The notes beneath the pieces are model-generated. The model was not told the DNA's origin and made no database searches. It saw nothing but the letters and a program-made list of their open reading frames with translations. Shown here one piece after another: positions 17,298 to 26,700 of a stretch of 40,726 bases of DNA (position 1 is the first letter of the stretch; the number at the start of each line of letters is the position of its first letter). The position numbers and the translations under genes were made by a program. The stretch lies in NCBI GenBank assembly GCA_947447995.1, contig CANFLQ010000014.1, forward strand, positions 1 through 40,726. The letters run 5' to 3'. Source of the DNA: Bacteroidota bacterium (lineage in GTDB: Bacteria; Bacteroidota; Bacteroidia; 2-12-FULL-35-15).

Positions 17298-19532
17298 TTA
17301 ATGTTTAATCATTTTTTTTGCTGTCGTTTTTTGACCATTTTTGATATTTACAAAATACATACCTGCGTTTAAATTATCAGTACTAATTGTAGATAAACCT
17401 GCATTTAATACTCCGCTATATACTGTACGACCAGTTATATCAATAATGAAAACACTAGCACTTTTATCGCAAACCACAGTTATTTGGTTATCAAAAGGAT
17501 TTGGATAAATGTTTGTTACTACCATTTCTTGAGTGCTTATTCCGGTTGATAATAAGTCAAGGCTCACATAATCCTCAGCTTTTACATTGCCAGAAGTACG
17601 GTTGGTACAGAACAAGTCTAATACCAATTTACAGATACCAGTAGTGCTTTTTACGTTATAATTTTGAGTAATGGTATGGTTACCAACTTTTTGAAAAACT
17701 GTCCAGATAGCCTTGATAGTATCAGTACCCACAAAGTTTTTATGTGTAATACGGATAGAATCGATAGCATCATAGTTGATAGTACAAGTTAAAATTGCAC
17801 TTGCAACTAAAGTATCTTTAATCACTGGAGGAATAAATGTAGAAGCTGGAGGAACAAATGTAGAAGCTGGAGAACCAATTACAAATACAAATGATGCAGA
17901 TGCCGAATCAGCATCCATTACGCTGATAGTATAAAAACCTGCGCATAACGAATCTGCTACATAGTATTGTCCTACAGCTGAAACAGCACCCAAAGTAAAT
18001 TTATATGGCGCTTTTCCGCCTTCTACCATAGCTTTTGCTTTACCGTTACACAATGCAGCATTAGTTACATCCATTGATTTAACAAACAAATGCAATGGTT
18101 TTACACCAGGTGCAGGAGGAGGCATCATTACTTGTGGTTTATTTACACCCACATAAGTAGTAACAGTTGCTTTACATCCCACAGAATCGCTAACTGTAAC
18201 TGTATATTTACCTTCACAAGTCCCCTTGTGAAAAGGAGTTGTATTTGCAGCATTATCAGCCCACATAAAACTTAATGGTGCTCTAAAACCTTTACAAACA
18301 GCTTCAATATAACCACCACAAGCATTTGATGTTGTATGTAAGGTATCATTTACAACCAATGTACGTACAGCAAAAAATTGACATGGTTTAATGTTTGCAA
18401 TTGCTTTATCCAAACGCGTTGAATCATAGCTACCACAACCATTTGCATCAATTATTTTTACCATATACATACCTGCGCATAAGTTTGGTTGAACCTTAGT
18501 AGTAATGTTACTGCCAGACCAGTGATAGGTAAAAGGAGCTACACCACCATCAGGAAAAGCTTCCACTGAACCATTACAAGCACCAACCGTTGTTTCACCT
18601 TTTGGTAACACATGCGCCTTAAAAGTTGAACAATCTTTACCCGCTTTAACAAAAGCTGTATCCGTAAATTTACAACCTGCGGAGTCTACAACTGTCATTT
18701 CATATTTACCAGGACATAATCCTGTACGAGTTTTAGTAGTTATAGCTGAACCTGTCCATTTGAATGTAAATGGAGCTCTTCCGCCTTTAACAATTACAAT
18801 TTCAGCAGCACCATCGCAACTTGCCGCTGTTTTTGAGTTAGTTGTAATAGCATGCGCTTCAAATCCCGGACAAGTTCCAAAACCTGAACCATTACCACCA
18901 TTACCTGTAGGAGTCGTTGTATTTGTTGGAGTTCCATTTGGAACACCAATAAAGAAACGCTCAACAAGCACTTTCGTTCCAATTGAATCTAAAAACTGAA
19001 CAGAATAATTACCTACACATAATTTAGCGATATCTAAACCATCTGTTTGAACTAATGCCGAATCTTTAAACCATTTCCAAGTTTTAGTTGCGCCTGCATT
19101 AAAATGCGCTTTTCCATCACAAGCTGTTTGCGATGTAGCACCACTAAAAGTAACTCTTGAACCTGAATTTGGTGTTACAGTACCTGAACCTGTTGGTGTA
19201 ACTGTTCCTGTTCCAGCGGTATTTACCACACCAATTGCAAATTTATTTGTAATATAGTTTGCTCCAGCCGAATCAAGAAATTGGACAGAATAGTTGCCAT
19301 CGCATAATTTACCAAGATCTACTCCATTAGTTTGAATTACAACAGTATCCTTAAACCATTTCCAGGTCTTTATTGCTCCTGCATCAAAATGAGCCGTTCC
19401 ATCACATGATGTTGATGACGAGGTCCCTTTAACTGTTACTCTTGAGCCTGCAGGAGGCGGCGTTGTTGTTTGCGCCATGGCTCCCATGACTGCAAAGCAA
19501 CCTAGCGAAAGTGAAATGTAGAGTTTTTTCAT
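17298..19532 (-). CDS. Secreted repeat protein with SprB-like repeats and C-terminal T9SS type A sorting domain
   Basis: Repeated CxGxAxxxxxGGxAPFxxxW...LCAGxYxVxVxDxxGC units; C-terminus NIYPNPFDNQITVVCDKSASVFIIDITGRTVYSGVLNAGLSTISTDNLNAGMYFVNIKNGQKTTAKKMIKH. Confidence 0.9.
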   Translation of the reverse strand: MKKLYISLSLGCFAVMGAMAQTTTPPPAGSRVTVKGTSSSTSCDGTAHFDAGAIKTWKWFKDTVVIQTNGVDLGKLCDGNYSVQFLDSAGANYITNKFAIGVVNTAGTGTVTPTGSGTVTPNSGSRVTFSGATSQTACDGKAHFNAGATKTWKWFKDSALVQTDGLDIAKLCVGNYSVQFLDSIGTKVLVERFFIGVPNGTPTNTTTPTGNGGNGSGFGTCPGFEAHAITTNSKTAASCDGAAEIVIVKGGRAPFTFKWTGSAITTKTRTGLCPGKYEMTVVDSAGCKFTDTAFVKAGKDCSTFKAHVLPKGETTVGACNGSVEAFPDGGVAPFTYHWSGSNITTKVQPNLCAGMYMVKIIDANGCGSYDSTRLDKAIANIKPCQFFAVRTLVVNDTLHTTSNACGGYIEAVCKGFRAPLSFMWADNAANTTPFHKGTCEGKYTVTVSDSVGCKATVTTYVGVNKPQVMMPPPAPGVKPLHLFVKSMDVTNAALCNGKAKAMVEGGKAPYKFTLGAVSAVGQYYVADSLCAGFYTISVMDADSASASFVFVIGSPASTFVPPASTFIPPVIKDTLVASAILTCTINYDAIDSIRITHKNFVGTDTIKAIWTVFQKVGNHTITQNYNVKSTTGICKLVLDLFCTNRTSGNVKAEDYVSLDLLSTGISTQEMVVTNIYPNPFDNQITVVCDKSASVFIIDITGRTVYSGVLNAGLSTISTDNLNAGMYFVNIKNGQKTTAKKMIKH

Positions 19533-19746
19533 AGTGTTTAGGTATTTAAAATTAAGGGAATATTCCGTAAATTTCTTTGCTCCCCTTTACGGTCGATAAA
19601 AAATAAGGTTTCATTTGCTCTTTTTTATTTATGAGCAATTAAAACCATTTACGTGCAATTTGATAAAAAAGAGAAGTCTTACTTTTTTTTAATATTAAGG
19701 AATAGAATAATCTTAAAATATGCAGATAATATTTCAATCAAAATCT

Positions 19747-19754
19747 TATATTTG
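19747..19754 (+). promoter_or_regulatory. Bacteroidota -7 promoter element of icd
   Basis: TATATTTG (TAnnTTTG consensus) 43 nt upstream of the ATG. Confidence 0.55.
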
Positions 19755-19796
19755 CACACTAATTTAGATCTATAACGAAAATAAATATATTAAATC

Positions 19797-21029
19797 ATGA
19801 ATAAAATTGTAGTTGCAAAATCTGTTGTTGAGTTAGATGGAGATGAAATGACACGGATTATTTGGAAATTTATAAAAGATAAATTAATACTTCCATATTT
19901 AGATGTAAAAATAAAGTACTTTGACCTTAGCATTCAAAACCGAGATGAAACAAATGACCAGGTAACAATGGATGCTGCAGAAGCAATTAAAAAATACCGT
20001 GTAGGAATAAAATGTGCTACTATTACCCCTGACGAAAAGCGAGTTGAAGAATTTAATTTAAAACGAATGTGGAAATCTCCCAATGGAACTATCCGCAATA
20101 TTTTAGATGGAACGGTATTTCGTGAACCCATTGTTTGTCAAAATGTACCTAGAATGGTACCTAATTGGACTTCGCCAATATGTATTGGCCGCCATGCTTA
20201 CGGCGACCAATATACTGCAACAGATTTTATTACCAAAGGAAAAGGCACTTTAACAGTAACATTTACACCAGACGATAGCAGAGCTCCAGAATCATACAAA
20301 GTATTTAATTTTAGAAGTGATGGAATAGGGATGGCAATGTATAATACAGATGAGAGCATTAGAGGATTTGCAAAATCTTGTTTTAACAGGGCTTTACAAA
20401 AAAAATGGCCTTTATATTTGTCTACTAAAAATACTATTCTTAAAAAATACGACGGTCGCTTTAAAGATATTTTTGAAGAAATTTATCAAGAAAAATTTAA
20501 AGCTAAATTTGAAGCTAAAGGCATTACTTATGAGCACCGTTTAATTGATGATATGGTAGCTTCAGTTTTAAAAATGCACGGCAATATTATTTGGGCATGT
20601 AAAAATTACGATGGCGATGTTCAATCAGACACCTTGGCTCAAGGTTTTGGTTCATTAGGTTTAATGACTTCAGTTTTAATAACTCCTGATGGCAAAGTAA
20701 TGGAATCAGAAGCAGCTCACGGAACAATTACCCGTCACTACCGCGATCATCAAGCAGGGAAACCTACATCATCCAACCCTATAGCCTCTATTTTTGCCTG
20801 GACAAGAGGTTTAGAGTTTAGAGGTAAGATAGATAAAAATCAGGAATTAATTGATTTTTGCCATACATTAGAACAGGTATGTATTGAAACAGTTGAATCA
20901 GGTAAAATGACAAAAGACTTAGCTGTTTGTATACATGGATCAGATGTAAAACATGGCGAACATTATTTATATACCGAAGAATTTTTATCAGCAATTGACG
21001 AAAATTTAAAAAAGAAATTGGAAAAATAA
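19797..21029 (+). CDS. icd: NADP-dependent isocitrate dehydrogenase (eukaryotic-like homodimeric type)
   Basis: [82 protein letters not shown]. Confidence 0.95.
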   Translation: MNKIVVAKSVVELDGDEMTRIIWKFIKDKLILPYLDVKIKYFDLSIQNRDETNDQVTMDAAEAIKKYRVGIKCATITPDEKRVEEFNLKRMWKSPNGTIRNILDGTVFREPIVCQNVPRMVPNWTSPICIGRHAYGDQYTATDFITKGKGTLTVTFTPDDSRAPESYKVFNFRSDGIGMAMYNTDESIRGFAKSCFNRALQKKWPLYLSTKNTILKKYDGRFKDIFEEIYQEKFKAKFEAKGITYEHRLIDDMVASVLKMHGNIIWACKNYDGDVQSDTLAQGFGSLGLMTSVLITPDGKVMESEAAHGTITRHYRDHQAGKPTSSNPIASIFAWTRGLEFRGKIDKNQELIDFCHTLEQVCIETVESGKMTKDLAVCIHGSDVKHGEHYLYTEEFLSAIDENLKKKLEK

Positions 21030-21047
21030 AATTCTTTCCTTTTTACA

Positions 21048-21114
21048 TTAGCCCCATATTTAACCCCTAAATTCATAATTTGTTTATGAATTTAGGGGTT
21101 AAATATGGGGCTAA
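21048..21114. terminator. Very long perfect hairpin (31-bp stem) between icd and mscL, probable terminator
   Basis: TTAGCCCCATATTTAACCCCTAAATTCATAA (21048-21078), loop TTTGT, exact reverse complement 21084-21114. Confidence 0.7.
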
Positions 21115-21122
21115 AAATTTTA

Positions 21123-21153
21123 TTGCGTTGTATTATTTTTTAAATTACCTTTG
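21123..21153 (+). promoter_or_regulatory. Putative mscL promoter
   Basis: TTG (21123-21125) - N20 - TACCTTTG (21146-21153). Confidence 0.5.
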
Positions 21154-21221
21154 CCGCCTAAAACGCGCAAATTAAAATTGCGTTTATTTTTATTTTACGA
21201 ACTACTTAATTAAAAATTATT

Positions 21222-21599
21222 ATGGGAATGTTATCAGAATTTAAAAGTTTTGCCATGAAAGGCAATGTAGTAGATTTAGCAATAGGTGTTGTTATAGGTG
21301 GCGCTTTTGGGAAAATTGTTAACTCTTTAATTGAAGATGTTATTACCCCTTTATTATTGCAACCAGCATTGGACGCATCTAATTTAAAAAACCTTGCAGA
21401 ACTTACCGCATTTGGTTCAGTAAAATATGGTTTATTTTTATCCGCTGTAATTAATTTTATAATTGTGGCATTTGTTTTATTTATGATTATTAAAGGAATG
21501 AATGCGGCAAAAAAGAAAGAAGAAGCCGCACCTGCTGCACCAGCTGGCCCATCTCAAGAACAATTATTAAGTGAAATTAGAGATTTATTAAAAAAATAA
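21222..21599 (+). CDS. mscL: Large-conductance mechanosensitive channel MscL
   Basis: [39 protein letters not shown]. Confidence 0.96.
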   Translation: MGMLSEFKSFAMKGNVVDLAIGVVIGGAFGKIVNSLIEDVITPLLLQPALDASNLKNLAELTAFGSVKYGLFLSAVINFIIVAFVLFMIIKGMNAAKKKEEAAPAAPAGPSQEQLLSEIRDLLKK

Positions 21600-21628
21600 T
21601 TTTTCTATTATTAACAGTTATTAACCCT

Positions 21629-21655
21629 ACACACAGCATAAAGCATGCTGTGTGT
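21629..21655 (+). terminator. Intrinsic terminator of mscL
   Basis: ACACACAGCAT-AAAGC-ATGCTGTGTGT followed by TTTTTA. Confidence 0.8.
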
Positions 21656-21672
21656 TTTTAATTTAAAAAACT

Positions 21673-22626
21673 ATGAAAAAAATTACATTATTATTATGTT
21701 TTTCTTTTGCACTATTTTCAAGTAATGCCCAAATAACAGACACCGCAAAAACGGAACCTAAATACTGGATTAAAGGTGCTGGATTAAATATTGATTTTGC
21801 TCAATCAAGCTTTACTAACTGGGCTGCTGGGGGACAAAATGCACTATCTGTTACATCTATTTTAAATGCGTTTGCTAATTATAAAAAAGGTAGCAACACT
21901 TGGGATAACAGCTTAATTTTAGGATATGGTATGCTACAAAGTGGTACAGCTGCATTACGAAAAAATGAAGATAAAATAGATTTATCATCTAAATATGGTA
22001 AATATGCTTTTTATGAACATTGGTATTATTCAGCTTTAGTTAATTTTAAAAGTCAGTTTGCTAATGGTTATAATTATCCAAATGATACCGTTGTTATTTC
22101 TCATTTTTTAGCCCCTGGTTATGTTTTAGCTGCCATTGGTATGGATTATAAAACTACTGATAATAGCTTTTCCCTTTTCCTATCTCCAATTACATCTCGA
22201 ACAATTATTGTGAACGACCAACGATTAGCAGACTTAGGATCGTACGGCGTTACTGCAGCAACTTACGAAACAATAAATGGCGTTAGTGTGCTAACAAAAC
22301 ATGGTGAATTAACAAATCGTCAATTTGGAGGTTATTTAAAAATGACATTTAAAAAAGATGTGATAACAAATGTAAACTTTTCATCAAAATTAGAATTATT
22401 TAGCAATTATCTTAAAAACCCCGAAAATATTGTTGTTAACTGGGAAAACATTGTTATGTTTAAAATAAATAAATACTTATCGTCAAGTATAAGCACTGTA
22501 ATGATTTACGACCACACTATTCCTGTTCCTGTAGAACATACAATAAATAACGTAAAAACATCTGGTGTAGGACCTCGCTTACAATTTAAAGAAGTATTTG
22601 CCTTAGGTTTTGCATATAAATTTTAA
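21673..22626 (+). CDS. DUF3078 domain-containing protein
   Basis: Signal peptide, then INIDFAQSSFTNWAAGGQNALS-like motif (GLNIDFAQSSFTNWAAGGQNALSVTSILNAFANYKKGSNTWDNSLILGYG) and C-terminal LGFAYKF. Confidence 0.85.
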   Translation: MKKITLLLCFSFALFSSNAQITDTAKTEPKYWIKGAGLNIDFAQSSFTNWAAGGQNALSVTSILNAFANYKKGSNTWDNSLILGYGMLQSGTAALRKNEDKIDLSSKYGKYAFYEHWYYSALVNFKSQFANGYNYPNDTVVISHFLAPGYVLAAIGMDYKTTDNSFSLFLSPITSRTIIVNDQRLADLGSYGVTAATYETINGVSVLTKHGELTNRQFGGYLKMTFKKDVITNVNFSSKLELFSNYLKNPENIVVNWENIVMFKINKYLSSSISTVMIYDHTIPVPVEHTINNVKTSGVGPRLQFKEVFALGFAYKF

Positions 22627-22690
22627 TACTTCAATTAATGTTTAAATGTTAGTTTTTATATAAAAAAACATACAAATTAAGTATATTAGT

Positions 22691-22719
22691 ATAACCCTAG
22701 CCCTTAAAGCTGGGGTTAT
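22691..22719 (+). terminator. Probable terminator after the DUF3078 gene
   Basis: ATAACCCTAGC-CCTTAAA-GCTGGGGTTAT, one wobble, followed by a T-rich run. Confidence 0.55.
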
Positions 22720-22723
22720 ACAT

Positions 22724-22968
22724 TTTTATTTTGACGGTTTAATTGCTGGTAAATATACAGCAGGTACAATGGGTTTAAATTTTATGGCGTCTTTCAAATT
22801 TGGAAAGTGCTTTTTAGAACCAAATATATTACCAGTGTAATAAAAAAACCTAAAAAAAATGAGTTCTATTTATCAAACTTTGGTGTTTTACCTAATATGA
22901 GAGGACAAGGTATAGGCAAAAAAAATGGAATTGAAATTACGAAACTAAATATGATATTTTGCATTTAA
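22724..22968 (+). pseudogene. Decayed GNAT-family N-acetyltransferase
   Basis: Fragments FYFDGLIAGKYTAGTMGLNFMASFKFGKCFLEPNILPV* and, in another frame, FYLSNFGVLPNMRGQGIGKK. The latter matches GNAT motif A (V.P..RGQGIGKK). Confidence 0.6.
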
Positions 22969-23071
22969 TAAATTGGTTTAAAATATCAATAATTTTAGCT
23001 ACAAATTAAGGGTATCTAATTTAAAACAAAAAGGGTATAGTTTTGGCAGCATACTTAAATCAAAAGCCTTT

Positions 23072-23479
23072 ATGAAAAAAATCTTAGCCATTGCATTTAT
23101 TTTCACAATATGTCTGTCAGTTTTTTCACAAAATAATAATACTGAAAAACGAGGAACCATTAAAGTTAGAAAAAATGGAAAACTGATTTTGGTAAAATAT
23201 GACCATGTAAATTACCGATTAATTGGTATTGATAAATATGGTAATATAATTGATTCCGCTGTTGTTGAATTTCAAATGGCCGTAACCATACAGGGTGTTT
23301 TTTATTCCGAAAAAACTATAGGCTCAACACTTTCCTATCAAATGCAACAATGGCTTAAGAAATGTGATGCTAGTACACCTATCTATTTTAAAAATATAAA
23401 AGCAAAAGATATATATGGTACAATTATCGATGTTCCTAAATTTGAATATGTATTAGGCAATCCAAAATATGACCACTAA
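23072..23479 (+). CDS. Secreted protein resembling the GldM C-terminal domain
   Basis: 135 aa with signal peptide; WLKKCDASTPIYFKNIKAKDIYGTIIDVPKFEYVL resembles the C-terminal GldM pattern RxGDxVYFExIKAxGPDG. Confidence 0.5.
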   Translation: MKKILAIAFIFTICLSVFSQNNNTEKRGTIKVRKNGKLILVKYDHVNYRLIGIDKYGNIIDSAVVEFQMAVTIQGVFYSEKTIGSTLSYQMQQWLKKCDASTPIYFKNIKAKDIYGTIIDVPKFEYVLGNPKYDH

Positions 23480-23674
23480 ATTTTAGCTTATACTAACTTA
23501 CTTGCTGTTATTACTAAATGGTAAAATTATTTTAATTACAGCCCACCCTTAAACAGAAGTAAACGAATTTAGTACTATTTAACCCAGCAAAATTAAAGGC
23601 AAAAAAAATTGGTTGCAGGATAAATAAGAACAAAAAGTAACCCTTTCCATTTAAAACTCGTTTTATTAACCGAA

Positions 23675-23706
23675 TTTGCACACTTAACTTTTTTCAACTA
23701 TATTTG
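23675..23706 (+). promoter_or_regulatory. Putative promoter of the metalloprotease gene
   Basis: TTTG (23675-23678) - N20 - TATATTTG (23699-23706). Confidence 0.55.
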
Positions 23707-23758
23707 GTTGAATGGGTACATAACTCTATAATTTAAAGCTGAATAATAATTGCTGGCT

Positions 23759-26700
23759 ATGAAAAAAATACTATTTATTTTTATTTGTATTACGCTGCTA
23801 TTAACTTATGGGGTTAGTTATGCTCAGTGCAACCTATTTGAGCTTACTCTTCAGCAAAAAGTAATAAATGCCAGCGATATTTTTGAAGGAAAGGTTTTAA
23901 ATAAAACGTGCTTTTGGAACAGCCAACATAGTTTAATATATACATCCAACACCATTGAAGTATATAAAGTATTTAAAGGAACGGTTACCGAATCTCAACT
24001 AGAAGTAATTACCGAAGGAGGCTTGGTTGGCGATGAAATGCACAATGTGACACCCTGCTTAAATTTAAGTATAGGGGATATTGGAATATTCACGGCAATA
24101 CCTTCCATTGTTGTTAACCCACAGTCAAACACTAACAACAAGGCTTTTCAATGTTATGGAAGCTTACAAGGCTTTTTAAAATATGATCTAGTTGACAAAT
24201 CAGCAACTACCCCATTCCAAAAATACAACAATATTAAAACCGACCTATATACAACTATCGAAAATTTAATTAGCAATACTTACAAGGATATTATTCCCTT
24301 TGATGTAAATAAAAGAACAGCTACAGCAAAAGCAGGTGGCAGCATTACTAATTTTTCGCCAACTACAATTACTGCAGGAACAAACTCTATACTAACAATC
24401 AATGGATCTGGATTTGGTGCCAGTCAAGGTTCTAGTACTGTTGGTTTTAAAAATGCAGATAATGGCGGAACATCTTACATTACACCTGCTGCAAGTCAAT
24501 ATATTTCCTGGTCAGATACTCAAATAAAAGTAATAGTACCAGACAATTCAGGCACTGGAACTATCCGAGTAGGTGCTAGTTCAACAATTACAAGTACGGC
24601 CATACTAACAGTCAGTTATGCCGAAATGAATACATCCGCATCATCATCGTCGCCTACTCCTTACCAAACAGATCATGTAAATAGAAATAATGCTGGAGGA
24701 ATAACTTGGCAAATGTACACTAGTTTTAATTCCAATACTTCAGCCAATCAATCATTTACCAGAGCCTTTAATACGTGGAGATGCGCTACCCATATAAATT
24801 GGGTAATAGGATCCACCACTACTGTAAACTCAATAGGAAGCGATGGAACAAATGTAATACGATTTGATAGTGGTAATGAATTAGGGGCAGGAATACTTGG
24901 GCGATGTACCTCATTTTGGATAGGATGTTCTTCATCTGTATGGTATGTAAAAGAATTGGATATGGCTGTAGATGATGGTGCAAATTGGAATTTTGGTCCC
25001 ACTGCTCCTACAGGCTCACAATATGATTTTGAAACGGTAATGTTACATGAGTTAGGACATGGGCATCAGTTAGCACATGTAATTGACAAAGCAGATGTAA
25101 TGAATTACTCACTTGCAAATTTAACATCCAAAAGAACGTTAAATACCAATAATCAAGCCTCTGGAGATGATGTAATGAGCAGAAGTTTAGTTGCGAACAG
25201 TTGTGGCCCTGGCGCAATGACAAAATTAACCGGACAATGCGCTATTGGTGGTCCTTTAGCTAATTTTTCGGCAACTCCGTTAAGCGGTTGTGCATCGTTA
25301 ACCGTAACATTTACCGACAAAAGTACAAATACGCCCACGCAATGGGCGTGGGATGTGGATAATAACGGCACAACAGATTATACTACTCAAAACCCTACAC
25401 ATGTATATACTACAAACGGCACTTATTCTGTAAAATTAAAAGTAGTAAATGCTACTGGAAAAGATTCCATTACTAAAACAAATTACATAACTGTAAACCC
25501 ATTGCCTGTTGCCAAATTTACGAGTACAATAAATTCAGGAACGGTTAACTTTACAAATACAGCCTCCAATGCTGCTTCATATAGTTGGGATTTTGGTGAT
25601 TCAAGCTCCTCTTCAACTGCTACTACCCCAACTCATACATACACTCTATCGGGAACCTATACAATTAAGTTAACAGCAAAAAACACGTGTGGCAACAACA
25701 CTTTATCGCAAACACTTACTATCAATTTACCTGCAAGCAAACCATTACCTGCTTTTTCGGCAAATACAAATTCAGGCTGCACTCCTCTTTCTTTAACATT
25801 TAGCGACCTAAGTACAAATACTCCTACTGCATGGTTTTGGGACATAGATAACAATGGCACAATTGACTATACAACTCAAAACCCCAATCACACTTACAAC
25901 AAAGCTGGGGTATATACTGTAAAACTAAAAATTAGTAATAGTGCTGGCGCCGACTCAATTACCAAAACAAACTATATTACAGTAAACCCGCAACCTATAG
26001 CAAGTGTTAGTAGCTCAGTAAATTTTGGAACAGCTAATTTTACAAATACATCTACCAACGCAAGTTCATATAGTTGGAATTTTGGTGATAACAGTACAAG
26101 CACTTCAACATCTGTTACACTTTCACACACATATACCATTACGGGAACATATACTATTACATTAACGGCAACCAATGCGTGTGGTAGCCATAGTATTACA
26201 AACACCATTACTATTAATAACATTACCCCTCCCCCTTTAGCCAATTTCACTTTTACGCCATCTTTAGGATGTTCTTCTCTTTCTGTAACTTTTACAGATA
26301 ATAGCACCAACACTCCAACATCTTGGGCATGGGACATTGATAATAATGGAACTATTGATTATACTGTACAAAACCCAACACATAATTATTCCGCGGTGGG
26401 GAGTTACTCAATAAAACTAAAAGTTGGCAATATAAATGGGTATGATTCCATTACAAAAACAACTATTATTACAGTTAAAGCTAGTCCAACGGTAATTAAC
26501 GCATCAGACCAAACAATTTGTTCTGGACAATCAGTAGTAACAAATTCCTTTAGCAGTAATCCCAATGGAGCTACATATATATGGACAAATTCCAACACAA
26601 CAATTGGCTTAGGTGCATCTGGAACTGGGAATATTCCAGGTTTCACAACTGTTAATACTACTAATGCTGCAATTAAAACTACTATTACAGTTACTCCAAC

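Noticed and set aside
19557-19566. GGAATATTCC palindrome upstream of the 744-aa repeat protein
   Set aside because: Ten-bp AT-rich palindrome expected by chance at this scale; no second copy noted.
25331-25356. CCCACGC...GCGTGGG hairpin inside the metalloprotease gene
   Set aside because: Short, within coding sequence, explained by codons for TPTQWAWD; no further support.
24748-25371. Overlapping antisense ORFs in the metalloprotease gene (also 25657..25860, 25972..26337, 26404..26646, 26917..27159)
   Set aside because: Antisense shadows of repetitive Thr/Ser/Asn-rich PKD coding DNA.
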